DNA of 10,155 nt from Actinomycetes bacterium (GCA_021787255.1 JAJYMD010000390.1:1-10155), one strand, 5' to 3'. Shown: positions 1 through 6,602, counted from the first letter of the stretch. The notes: generated from the letters alone by a model not told the origin. Translations and numbers: made by a program.

Positions 1-948
1 TCGGCGTGCCATCTCGGGGGACTCACTGGGAGCGGTCATCGATGTGGTGAGCTCGAGGAACAGGCTCTCGAGGTCCTGGCTCACCTGGACCAGCTCGTGC
101 ACGACGACGCCGTTGGAGGCGATGAGCGGCCCCAGCGCCTCTGGGGTCGCCCCGTCGACGAGCAGGGTGTCGCTGCCGATCGGCCGGGGCGCGTAGCCGG
201 CTCGGCGGGCGATCTCGCTCAGCCGGCCGGGCTCGGGCGTCCGCACCCGCATCGACGACTGGGCCTGGGTGGTGAGGATGGAGAGCGGACCCTGGGCCCG
301 GAGCTGGCCGTTCGACACGATCACCACGTCGTCGACCGTCAGGGCCATCTCGGCGAGCAGGTGCGAGGACTCGAGGATCGTCCTCCCCTCGGACGCGAGG
401 TGCCGGAGCAGGTCTCGGAGCCACGCGATCCCTTGTGGGTCGAGCCCGTTGGACGGCTCGTCGAGCACGAGGACGCCCGGGTCCCCGAGGAGCGCGCCGG
501 CGAGCTGGAGGCGCTGGCGCATGCCCAGCGAGTAGTCGCCCACCTTGCGGTGCGCGTCGGCGGTCAGTCCGACGAGCGCCAGCACCTCGTCGACGCGCGA
601 GCGCTCCAGGCCGGCTTCGATCGCCATCATCTCGAGGTGCGCCCGGGCGCGTCGCGACGGGTGGAAGCTGGTCGCCTCGAGCACCGCACCGACGTGACGC
701 GCCGGTTCCGGGATGTCGCGGTAGCGCCGGCCGCCGATCGTGCAGGTCCCCGAGGTCGGCAAGGCGAGGTCGAGCATGATGCGCAGCGTCGTGGTCTTCC
801 CGGCGCCGTTCGGGCCGAGGAAGCCGGTGATGCGTCCGGGCTCGACGGTGAAGCTGAGGTCGTCGACCGCGGTGACCGCTCCGAACCGCTTGGTGAGGCC
901 CCGTACCTCGATCGTCGCGCCGCGAACGGCACCGTCCACGACGGCCAT
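1..948 (-). CDS. ABC transporter ATP-binding protein, 3' end cut by window edge
   Basis: This is the ATPase subunit of an ABC exporter of the drug/bacitracin-resistance (BcrA/CcmA-like) type. It would act at the cytoplasmic face of the membrane and hydrolyse ATP to drive a separate permease. 316 codons are visible, open to the left edge. Seen in order: Walker A GPNGAGKT at residues 45-52, a Q-loop position occupied by Glu (VLEA, about 91, common in this subfamily), the signature YSLGMRQR at 139-146, Walker B VLVLDEP at 159-165, a D-loop NGLDP and a switch His in SSH at about 196. The C-terminal 100 residues form the accessory region typical of 300-330 residue members, so little is probably missing. 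The ATG at 948 begins just before the conserved EVRGLTKRFG start of the fold. It lies 53 bases after the GntR gene and has no Shine-Dalgarno. The permease is expected just beyond the left edge. The substrate cannot be told. Confidence 0.93.
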   Translation of the reverse strand, partial: MAVVDGAVRGATIEVRGLTKRFGAVTAVDDLSFTVEPGRITGFLGPNGAGKTTTLRIMLDLALPTSGTCTIGGRRYRDIPEPARHVGAVLEATSFHPSRRARAHLEMMAIEAGLERSRVDEVLALVGLTADAHRKVGDYSLGMRQRLQLAGALLGDPGVLVLDEPSNGLDPQGIAWLRDLLRHLASEGRTILESSHLLAEMALTVDDVVIVSNGQLRAQGPLSILTTQAQSSMRVRTPEPGRLSEIARRAGYAPRPIGSDTLLVDGATPEALGPLIASNGVVVHELVQVSQDLESLFLELTTSMTAPSESPEMARR

Positions 949-953
949 GCGAG

Positions 954-965
954 GAGGCTACCTCA
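954..965 (-). promoter_or_regulatory. Possible leaderless -10 box before the ABC ATPase gene
   Basis: Reading the minus strand, TAGCCT lies six bases before the ATG at 948. It fits the TANNNT -10 pattern and has the same spacing as the much stronger box before the TauE gene. No Shine-Dalgarno is present between the GntR stop and this ATG, which would suit a leaderless transcript. No convincing -35 element is visible, and a TANNNT match is cheap by chance, so this is only a suggestion that the ABC gene has its own start in addition to operon read-through. Confidence 0.22.
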
Positions 966-1001
966 GACCCCGGGAACGAAGACGTCTCGAGGCGAGGAGG
1001 G

Positions 1002-1757
1002 TCAGGCCAGCTCGTCGCGCCGGAGCTGCGCACCGGCCGGCCACCTTGCGATCAGCGAGTACCGATCGCCCCGGATGAGGCTCTTGCGCCATTCGACGGG
1101 GAGGTCTCCTGCGAGGACGAGCCGGTCGATCGAGAAGGCCGCGGTCTTCGGCGGCAGCCGCAGCAGCCGGCGGTCGGACGGCTCGGGGATCACGGGCCGG
1201 ATGCGTTCTCGCCCGCCGGTGACGCGCAACGCGCAGTGGGCGGCGAGGAGCTCGTAGAGGCCCCCGGTGGACAGGTCGGCGTCGAGGAGCTGGCCGGCCT
1301 GCTCCGCCGGCAGCCACGAGCGGTCGAGCGCGATCGGCTCGGCACCGGCGATGCGGAGCCGCTCGATGAACACGACCTCGGCACCGGTGTCGAGGTCGAG
1401 CGCGGCGGCGACCTCGGCCGTGGCCGGGCGTCGCTCGGCGGCGATCACCTCGCTGCGTTCCTCGACGCCACTCGCTCGCACCGCCGACGCCAAGCTGTAG
1501 AGGGAGTGGAGGGGCTGCTCGAGGACGGGAAGGGCGACCGAAGAGCCGCGGCCTCGCTGGCGGACCACGAGGCCCTCGGCGGTGAGGCGGCGAACGGCCT
1601 CGCGCACGGTCTGCCGGCTGACCTCGTAGTCGCGGGTCAGCTCCTCGTCGGTCGGGAAGTGCGCTTCGAACTCCCCGCGCAGCAGGCGGCGGCGAAGGTC
1701 CTCGACGATCTGCGCCCACAGAGGCAGCGGGCTCGAGCGGTCCAGGGTGGCTGCCAC
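1002..1757 (-). CDS. GntR/HutC-family transcriptional regulator with UTRA domain
   Basis: This is a 251-residue DNA-binding repressor or activator of the HutC branch of the GntR family. Residues about 10-74 form the winged helix: PLWAQIVEDLRRRLLRGEF, then FPTDEELTRDYEVSRQTVREA with the recognition helix around 47-57, and the wing GLVVRQRGRGSSVA. Residues about 90-240 are a UTRA ligand-binding domain, with the usual VFIERLRIAGAEPIALDRSWLP core near 128-150. UTRA domains bind small metabolites (sugar phosphates, amino-acid derivatives and others); the ligand here is unknown. The start is GTG, four bases after the DUF1634 stop, with no good ribosome binding site, so translational coupling is likely. 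Lying in the same unit as the TauE, DUF1634 and ABC genes, it probably controls that unit, perhaps through the inverted repeat at 3138-3153 (inference). Confidence 0.93.
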   Translation of the reverse strand: MAATLDRSSPLPLWAQIVEDLRRRLLRGEFEAHFPTDEELTRDYEVSRQTVREAVRRLTAEGLVVRQRGRGSSVALPVLEQPLHSLYSLASAVRASGVEERSEVIAAERRPATAEVAAALDLDTGAEVVFIERLRIAGAEPIALDRSWLPAEQAGQLLDADLSTGGLYELLAAHCALRVTGGRERIRPVIPEPSDRRLLRLPPKTAAFSIDRLVLAGDLPVEWRKSLIRGDRYSLIARWPAGAQLRRDELA

Positions 1758-1761
1758 GGTC

Positions 1762-2280
1762 TCACACCGCTGCGAGGAAGAAGGATCCGACGAGGACGGC
1801 CAGCACGTAGAGGGTGACGATGGTCATTGGGGGATCCTTCTCGTAGACGAAGGACAGCACTCCGACGGCCACCCGCAGCACGGGAGTGAGGATCAGGATC
1901 AGCACCCCGAGCACGACGATCCCGCGACCCTCTCCACTGGCGATCGCGCGTCCGAGCGCGCCGAAGGAGTGCGGGAACGACGTCGTCTTCGACGTGAGCC
2001 GCTGGTAGGAGAAGTGGCCGAACACCGACACGTACTCGCTGTGGTGGGCGAACATGAGGCCGAGCCCGACGGCGATGACGAGCACGCTCACGACGACGCC
2101 GATCCGCAGCACGAGGCTGATGGCCAGTTCGACCTTCCGGACCTTCTCTTCCATCGCCGCCGCCTCTTCGGGGCCGAGCGGACGGCGGCTGCCCGAGCGG
2201 GCGAGACCCTCCGTGGCCGGCACCCGGGCGGGGGACGCGGGTGCTCCGTGGCTGGCAGCGGGTCCGTTCACGTCGGTCAC
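1762..2280 (-). CDS. DUF1634 family membrane protein
   Basis: This is a 172-residue membrane protein of the DUF1634 family, which is commonly encoded next to TauE/SafE exporters; its function is unknown. Three hydrophobic segments are visible at about 53-77, 119-145 and 152-171, with a loop of about 40 residues between the first two that includes the SFPHSFGALGRAI stretch. The first 42 residues are rich in Ala, Pro, Ser and Gly and look disordered. The GTG at 2280 overlaps the TauE stop by four bases (GTGA) and has AAGGGGA seven bases upstream, which favours it. An ATG at 2154 with GAGG upstream would remove the disordered tail and remains possible. The tight overlap with TauE suggests the two products are made in step and may form a complex (inference). 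Confidence 0.88.
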   Translation of the reverse strand: MTDVNGPAASHGAPASPARVPATEGLARSGSRRPLGPEEAAAMEEKVRKVELAISLVLRIGVVVSVLVIAVGLGLMFAHHSEYVSVFGHFSYQRLTSKTTSFPHSFGALGRAIASGEGRGIVVLGVLILILTPVLRVAVGVLSFVYEKDPPMTIVTLYVLAVLVGSFFLAAV

Positions 2281-3116
2281 GGGAAGATCCCCTTCTGGAG
2301 CATCTCGAGGGAGATCACGACGAGGACGAGGACGAAGACGAGCCGGACGGTCTTGCTCGTGATCCGGCCGAGGACCCGGGCCCCGAAGGTCGCTCCGAGG
2401 AGCACGCCCGCCGCGACGGGCGCGGCGATGACGGGGTCGATCTGGCCCCGGATGAAGTACACTCCCGCGCTCGCCGCAGCGGTGACCCCGATCATGAAGT
2501 TGCTCGTCGCCGAGGACACCTTCATGGGGAGGTGCATCGCGCTGTCCATGGCCGGCACCTTGAGGGCCCCAGAGCCGATGCCGAGCAGCGCGCTCACCAG
2601 CCCGGCGACGTACATGAGCGCGAGGCCGGCCTTCGTGCCGACGACCTTGTAGGAGATCTCTCGCTGCTCGGCCTCGTCGTAGTAAGAGCCGTGCAGGTCG
2701 AAGTAGTTCGCGATCCGGTCGTTCGACGTCGTGAGCGGCTCGGCGGAGTGACGCCGGCGGAACGTCGCGAACGAGGAGTAGCCGAGGACGAGCCCGAAGA
2801 AGACGAACAGGAACCGGGTTGGCAGCACCGTCGTGAGGTAGGCGCCGCTCACCGCCCCCGTCGTCGTCGCGATCTCGAGGAACATCCCTGCCCGCAGGTT
2901 GGTCATCCGCTCCCGGACATAGGCGGCAGCCGCGCCGCTCGACGTCGCGATCACCGAGACGATGCTCGCTCCGATCGCCAGGCGAATGTCCACGTGGTAC
3001 AGGAGGGTGAGGACCGGGACGATCACCACACCGCCGCCCAAGCCGATCAGGGACCCGAGGACGCCCGCAGCGACCGACACGAGCGCCAGCGAGACCACGA
3101 AGTCGAGGGGCGTCAC
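2277..3116 (-). CDS. TauE/SafE-family (TSUP) anion exporter
   Basis: This is an inner-membrane permease of the sulfite exporter TauE/SafE family (TSUP, DUF81), 279 residues. Members move organosulfonates, sulfite or other small anions, and the substrate cannot be read from sequence. The protein has the family's two related halves. The first is about residues 8-120, with the glycine-rich GSLIGLGGGVVIVPVL at 21-36. The second is about 160-275, with VSALLGIGSGALKVPAM at 174-190 and a repeat of the SIVSVIATSSGAAAA pattern as SSATSNFMIGVTAAASAG. A hydrophilic linker at about 120-156, rich in charged and Tyr residues, joins them. The open frame continues upstream, but the GTG at 3116 is chosen because hydrophobic family-like sequence starts there and it sits six bases after a TATAAT box. 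There is no Shine-Dalgarno, as expected for a leaderless start. It is the first gene of the left-hand unit and overlaps DUF1634 by four bases. Confidence 0.93.
   Translation of the reverse strand: MTPLDFVVSLALVSVAAGVLGSLIGLGGGVVIVPVLTLLYHVDIRLAIGASIVSVIATSSGAAAAYVRERMTNLRAGMFLEIATTTGAVSGAYLTTVLPTRFLFVFFGLVLGYSSFATFRRRHSAEPLTTSNDRIANYFDLHGSYYDEAEQREISYKVVGTKAGLALMYVAGLVSALLGIGSGALKVPAMDSAMHLPMKVSSATSNFMIGVTAAASAGVYFIRGQIDPVIAAPVAAGVLLGATFGARVLGRITSKTVRLVFVLVLVVISLEMLQKGIFP
2288..2294 (-). promoter_or_regulatory. Ribosome binding site for the DUF1634 gene
   Basis: AAGGGGA on the minus strand, seven bases before the GTG at 2280, inside the end of the TauE gene. It supports the upstream GTG over the internal ATG at 2154. 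Confidence 0.6.
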
Positions 3117-3153
3117 AGACTGATTATATGGACATTCGTTAGTACGGTCTAAC
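3117..3153 (-). promoter_or_regulatory. Promoter for the TauE unit, probably leaderless
   Basis: On the minus strand a perfect TATAAT occupies 3128-3123. Six bases (cagtct) separate it from the GTG start at 3116, so transcription would begin at or within a base of the start codon. This is the classic arrangement of leaderless actinobacterial genes. A TAGACC hexamer 17 bases upstream matches four of six positions of the TTGACA -35 consensus. The region is AT-rich against a very GC-rich background. It lies between, and partly in, the end of the ogt gene, whose stop codon falls at 3149-3151. Confidence 0.72.
3138..3153. promoter_or_regulatory. Candidate operator: inverted repeat GTTAG-N6-CTAAC
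   Basis: A 5-base-arm inverted repeat lies over the predicted -35 element of the TauE promoter. Its minus strand contains TAGACC, the same as one half of the TGGTCTAGACCA-type operators bound by several HutC/UTRA regulators such as DasR and NagR/YvoA (established for those proteins). A GntR/HutC gene lies downstream in the same unit, so autoregulation here is plausible. The arms are short and the match is only to one half, so the assignment is tentative. Confidence 0.35.
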
Positions 3154-3688
3154 TGGCACGGTCGCTCGCCAGCGGCTTCGCAGGCACCGCCCCCTCGAGC
3201 GCCAGCAGCCTGCGCTTCACGTCGGGCCCCCCGCCGTAGCCGCCGAGCCGGCCCCCGGCAGCGACGACGCGGTGGCAGGGGAGGACGATCGGGAGCGGGT
3301 TGGCGCCGTTCGCCTGCCCGACGGCGCGAAAGGCTCCTGGTCGGCCCACGCGTCTGGCGAGCTCGCCGTACGTGACGGTCTCGCCGTAGGGGATGCCGGT
3401 GAGCGCGTTCCACACCGAGAGCTGGAACGCGGTGCCGTGGGGCGCGACCGGGAGCGCGAACGACCTGCGCGAGCCGGAGAAGTACTCGTCGAGCTGCGAG
3501 GCGGCCAAGCGCAGCGGCGCCGGCGTCCGGCCGGGCGTGCTGGCGAGCTCGCTCGTCCCCGGAAGGCACAGATGGGAGAGGGCGGAGTCGTCGCCCGCGA
3601 GCAGCACGGCGCCGATGGGGGTGTCGATCGACAGCCGCGCCCGAGCGGCACCGGCTCGCTGGAGCAGCGTGCCGCCCGCCACGCTCAC
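3149..3688 (-). CDS. ogt: Methylated-DNA--protein-cysteine methyltransferase (Ogt type)
   Basis: This is a suicide DNA repair protein, 179 residues, that transfers the alkyl group from O6-alkylguanine (and O4-alkylthymine) to its own cysteine. The C-terminal catalytic domain is complete: IPYGETVTYGELARRVG at 99-115, the RAVGQANGANP helix-turn-helix segment at 121-131, and the active-site PCHRVV at 137-142 with Cys138 as acceptor. The GGYGGGPDVKRRLLALEGA tail is also typical. The N-terminal part (about 18-72) is the usual RNase H-like companion domain, and there is no Ada-type zinc domain. Length fits Ogt proteins (about 160-180). The GTG start at 3688 overlaps the dxs stop as GTGA and has no Shine-Dalgarno, so translation probably depends on dxs; a second GTG at 3682 is possible. 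A repair gene coupled to isoprenoid genes is odd and may simply reflect operon capture. Confidence 0.95.
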   Translation of the reverse strand: MSVAGGTLLQRAGAARARLSIDTPIGAVLLAGDDSALSHLCLPGTSELASTPGRTPAPLRLAASQLDEYFSGSRRSFALPVAPHGTAFQLSVWNALTGIPYGETVTYGELARRVGRPGAFRAVGQANGANPLPIVLPCHRVVAAGGRLGGYGGGPDVKRRLLALEGAVPAKPLASDRAS

Positions 3689-5592
3689 GCCAGCGCGCGC
3701 AGGGTCTCGAGCGCGGCGTTGGCGATGCCCCGGCCGTCGAGGCCGCAGGCCGCGAGGATGTCGTCGGCCTTCCCCTGCGGCAGGTACGCGATCGGCAGGC
3801 CGCAGGTACGCACGAAAGGCCTCGAACAGGTGGCGGCGAACGCGCCGGAGCGCAGCGCGGCGGCGACCGTCTCCCCCACGCCTCCCTCGACGGCGCCGTC
3901 CTCGGCGGTGACGACGACGGCGTGGGAGGAGGCGTCGGCGAGCATCGCCGCGTCGAGCGGGCGGGCGACCCGCACGTCCCACACGGTCGCCTCGACGCCG
4001 TCGGCCTCGAGCACCGCAGCGGCCCGCTCGCACGCCTCCAGGAGCTTGCCCACGCCGAGAAGGCAGACGGATCCGTCCCCCCCGGCGACGCGTCGCGCCC
4101 TCAGGCCGGCGCCGGTCTCGGCGCGGCAGCGTGCGGGGGTCTTGGGCCACCGGATCGCCACGGGCCCGCCGTCGTGCTCCAGCGCGTCGTGGAGCATGAC
4201 GGCCACCTCCTCGTAGGAGGAGGGCGCGAGCACCGTCATCCCTGGCACCTTGGAGAGCAGCACGAGGTCGAGGATCCCGTGGTGGCTCGGGCCGTCGTCG
4301 CCGGTCACCCCCGCTCGGTCCAGGCAGAAGACGACCGGAAGACGGTGGAGCCCCACGTCGTGGAGGACCTGGTCCCATGCGCGGTTGAGGAACGTGGAGT
4401 AGACGGCGACCACCGGTCGCAGCCCTCCCATCGCCATCCCCGCGGCGAGGGTCACCGCGTGCTGCTCGGCGATCCCGACGTCGACCAGCCGGTCGCCGTA
4501 GCGCTCGGCGAACGGGATGAGGCCGGTCGGTCCGGTCATCGCGGCGGTGACCGCGACGAGCTCCGGGCGCGACGCGGCCTCCTTCACGATCGCGGCTGCG
4601 AAGGCGTCGGTGTAGGTCGGGACGCTCCCCTTCGGCACTCGTGGCCGCCCCGTCACCGCGTCGAAGGGTGAGACGTCGTGGAGGCACTTCTCCTCGTCGA
4701 GCTCAGCGGGTGCGTAGCCGTGCCCTTTCACCGTGTGCACGTGCACCACGACGGGACCGCCGAAGGACCTCGCGTCGCGAAGGACGGTCTCGAGCGCGTC
4801 GATGTCGTGGCCGTCCACCGGGCCGACGTAGGAGAAGCCCAACGCGCCGAAGAAGGCGGCCGGTGCGGAGGACGCCGGGCTGCCCGCCGTCGTGAGCGGC
4901 GAGATCGTCGGTGCGTACGAGCGACCGTTGTCGTTCAGCACGACGACGACGCGCCGCTGCGAGACGCCGATGTTGTTCAGCGCCTCGTAGGCGAGGCCCC
5001 CGGTGAGCGCGCCGTCGCCCAGGACCGCGACGACGTGGTGGCGCTCCCCGCGGGCGTCCCGGGCGCGCGCGAGACCGTCTGCATAGCTGAGCCCCGTCGA
5101 CGCGTGGCTGTTCTCCACCAAGTCGTGCACGGACTCCGTGCGGTTCGGGTAGCCCGAGAGCCCTCCTGCCCGTCGCAAGCTCGTGAAGCGGGCTGCCCGG
5201 CCGGTCACCACCTTGTGCACGTAGGCCTGGTGGCCGGTGTCCCAGACGATCGGGTCCGTCGGGGAGTCGAAGACCCGGTGCAGCGCGATGCACAGCTCCA
5301 CCGCGCCGAGGTTCGAGCCGAGGTGGCCCCCGGTCTCCGACACCGACGACACGAGGAAGCGCCGGATCTCGGCCGAGAGCGCGTCGAGGGCCGGCCGGTC
5401 CATGGCGCGCAAGCGCTCTGGCGTCAGGTCCCGAAGCGCCCTCGGCACCTGCAAGTCCGCCTGCGGCTCGGGATGCGGGCTTGCCTGCGGCTCTTGGTCC
5501 GCCTGCGGCTCGGGATGCGGACCCGCGTGCAGGTCGCGATCCGCCTGCGGCTCCGGAGCCGTCCGGAGCCTTGGGTCGTGCAGCGTCGTCAC
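3685..5592 (-). CDS. dxs: 1-deoxy-D-xylulose-5-phosphate synthase, shortened loop
   Basis: This is the first MEP-pathway enzyme, joining pyruvate and glyceraldehyde 3-phosphate through thiamine diphosphate. Numbering from the GTG at 5592 (635 residues): GGHLGSNLG at 88-96, DTGHQAY at 118-124, and the thiamine/Mg motif from GDGALTGG (192) through NN to NDNGRSYAPTI (220-230). Further on are GPVDGHD (257), DVGIAEQHA with the catalytic Glu, STFLNRAWDQV, LDRAGVTGDDGPSHHG and a C-terminal transketolase-like domain. Between NDNGRSYAPTI and the FGALGFSYVG segment only about 17 residues remain, where familiar DXS proteins have 55-60. The first 48 residues are a Pro/Glu/Gln/Ala repeat, not DXS-like. 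The start is uncertain: GTG 5592 (five bases after hpnH), TTG 5601 overlapping the hpnH stop, or GTG 5448, which would drop the repeat and give 587 residues. A dxs gene also sits in the Streptomyces hopanoid cluster, so the context fits. Confidence 0.94.
   Translation of the reverse strand: MTTLHDPRLRTAPEPQADRDLHAGPHPEPQADQEPQASPHPEPQADLQVPRALRDLTPERLRAMDRPALDALSAEIRRFLVSSVSETGGHLGSNLGAVELCIALHRVFDSPTDPIVWDTGHQAYVHKVVTGRAARFTSLRRAGGLSGYPNRTESVHDLVENSHASTGLSYADGLARARDARGERHHVVAVLGDGALTGGLAYEALNNIGVSQRRVVVVLNDNGRSYAPTISPLTTAGSPASSAPAAFFGALGFSYVGPVDGHDIDALETVLRDARSFGGPVVVHVHTVKGHGYAPAELDEEKCLHDVSPFDAVTGRPRVPKGSVPTYTDAFAAAIVKEAASRPELVAVTAAMTGPTGLIPFAERYGDRLVDVGIAEQHAVTLAAGMAMGGLRPVVAVYSTFLNRAWDQVLHDVGLHRLPVVFCLDRAGVTGDDGPSHHGILDLVLLSKVPGMTVLAPSSYEEVAVMLHDALEHDGGPVAIRWPKTPARCRAETGAGLRARRVAGGDGSVCLLGVGKLLEACERAAAVLEADGVEATVWDVRVARPLDAAMLADASSHAVVVTAEDGAVEGGVGETVAAALRSGAFAATCSRPFVRTCGLPIAYLPQGKADDILAACGLDGRGIANAALETLRALA
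5455..5555. repeat. 42-bp tandem repeat within the 5' end of dxs
   Basis: A 24-base stretch is repeated exactly at 5455-5478 and 5497-5520, a period of 42 bases. A third, shorter copy of its first half lies near 5539-5553, and a partial one at 5483-5493. In the dxs frame it encodes a 14-residue period: TAPEPQADRDLHAG, PHPEPQADQEPQAS, PHPEPQADLQV. The period is a multiple of three, so copy-number change would keep the reading frame. Confidence 0.85.
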
Positions 5593-5597
5593 GCCGG

Positions 5598-6602
5598 TCA
5601 ATGCGTGCTCACGAGCGCGCGCAAGGACTCTCGCAGCGAGCCCATGGACGCGATCACCGCCGAGGGCTCGTAGCCGCAGTGCGCCATGCAGTTCGCGCAA
5701 CGCGGGTCCTTGCCCCTCCCGTACTTCGACCAGTCGGTCGTCTCGACCAGCTCCTTGTAGGAGGAGACGTAGCCGTCGGACATGAGGTAGCACGGCCGCT
5801 GCCATCCGAGCACCGAGTAGCTGGGGATGCCCCACGCGGTGCACTGGAAGTCCCGCTTGCCCTCGAGGAAGTCGAGGAAGAGCGGCGAGTGGTTGAGCCG
5901 CCACTTCTTGCGCTTCCCGGCGAACGCCTCCCGGAAGAGCTGGCGGGTCTGCTCGACGCCGAGGAAGTGCTCCTGGTCGGGCGCCTTCGAGTACGCGTAC
6001 GCGGGCGAGATCATCATCGCGTCCACTTCGAGCTCGTCGTTCAAGAAGTCGAGGAGGTCGCGCACGGTCTTGGGTGAGTCCGTGTTGAAGAAGGTCGAGT
6101 TGGTGGTGACCCGGAAGCCTCGGCGCTTGGCCTCGCGGATCGCCTCGACGGCCGTCTCGAAGACGCCTTCACGGGCGACCGCTTCGTCGTGGCGCTCCTT
6201 CAGCCCGTCCACGTGCACGACGAAGGAGAAGTACTCGCTCGGCGTGAACTTGTCGAGCCGACGCCGGAGGAGGACGGCGTTCGTGCAGAGGTACACGTAG
6301 ACCTTGCGCGTCACGAGGGCTTCCACCATCTCGGCGATCTGCGGGTGGAGGAGAGGCTCACCGCCGGCGATCGAGACCATGGGCGCGTCGCTCTCTTCGA
6401 CCGCGTGCACGACGTCGTCGACGGAGAGCCGCTTGCGCAGGATGTCGGTCGGATGCTGGATCTTCCCGCAGCCCGGGCACGAGAGGTTGCACGCGAACAG
6501 CGGCTCGATCTCGACGATGAACGGGTAGTACTTGCGGCCCTTCAGCCGCTGCCGGAGCAGATGCGCTCCGATCCTCATGTTCTGCTTCATCGGAATGGGC
6601 AT
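5598..6602 (-). CDS. hpnH: Adenosylhopane synthase, radical SAM protein HpnH
   Basis: HpnH starts C35 bacteriohopanepolyol synthesis: it makes a 5'-deoxyadenosyl radical from S-adenosylmethionine and adds it to diploptene, giving adenosylhopane (established for the family). The protein has 334 residues. EIEPLFACNLSCPGCGKIQHP at about 31-51 carries the radical-SAM CX3CX2C cysteines (38, 42, 45). The SAM-binding stretch VSIAGGEPLLHPQI follows, then YVYLCTNA and TTNSTFFNTDSPKT. The C-terminal DUF3463-like part contains HEFLGVEQTR-type sequence (here QEHFLGVEQTR), LNHSPLFLDFLEGK and a second cysteine group in DPRCANCMAHCGYEP (302, 305, 309). It follows actinobacterial HpnH along its whole length as I remember it. 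The ATG at 6602 shares one base with the stop of the upstream gene (TGATG) and has AGGTG five bases before it; an in-frame ATG four codons on is less likely. The open frame extends far upstream, but that part is a shadow of the neighbouring gene. Confidence 0.97.
   Translation of the reverse strand: MPIPMKQNMRIGAHLLRQRLKGRKYYPFIVEIEPLFACNLSCPGCGKIQHPTDILRKRLSVDDVVHAVEESDAPMVSIAGGEPLLHPQIAEMVEALVTRKVYVYLCTNAVLLRRRLDKFTPSEYFSFVVHVDGLKERHDEAVAREGVFETAVEAIREAKRRGFRVTTNSTFFNTDSPKTVRDLLDFLNDELEVDAMMISPAYAYSKAPDQEHFLGVEQTRQLFREAFAGKRKKWRLNHSPLFLDFLEGKRDFQCTAWGIPSYSVLGWQRPCYLMSDGYVSSYKELVETTDWSKYGRGKDPRCANCMAHCGYEPSAVIASMGSLRESLRALVSTH

Noticed and set aside
949..1000. Direct repeat GCGAGGAGG at 949-957 and 992-1000 in the gap before the ABC gene
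   Set aside because: Nine bases of purine-rich GC sequence recurring in a 53-base gap is weak; on the transcribed strand it reads CCTCCTCGC and resembles no binding site I know.
97..1257. Long plus-strand open frame opposite the ABC ATPase and GntR genes
   Set aside because: It is antisense to two clear protein families; its product is Arg/Gly/Glu-rich low-complexity sequence, as expected from GC-rich opposite-strand frames.
2241..3152. Plus-strand open frame opposite TauE and DUF1634
   Set aside because: Highly charged Asp/Arg/His composition with no domain pattern; it mirrors the strong codon bias of the minus-strand genes.
3100..3160. Transcription terminator between ogt and TauE
   Set aside because: The only inverted repeat has 5-base arms, no GC-rich stem and no following T-run on the minus strand; it fits an operator better than a terminator.
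3117..3569. Upstream extension of the TauE open frame into ogt
   Set aside because: It overlaps the conserved Ogt catalytic domain out of phase; the promoter and start of family homology place the real start at 3116.
4678..5673. Plus-strand open frame opposite the start of dxs, with leucine/arginine repeat pattern
   Set aside because: The apparent peptide repeat is the reverse reading of the 42-bp dxs repeat; no other coding signs.
5593..5904. Upstream extension of the dxs open frame into hpnH
   Set aside because: That part is the out-of-phase shadow of the HpnH C-terminus, whose cysteine motif and conserved end are clearly coding.
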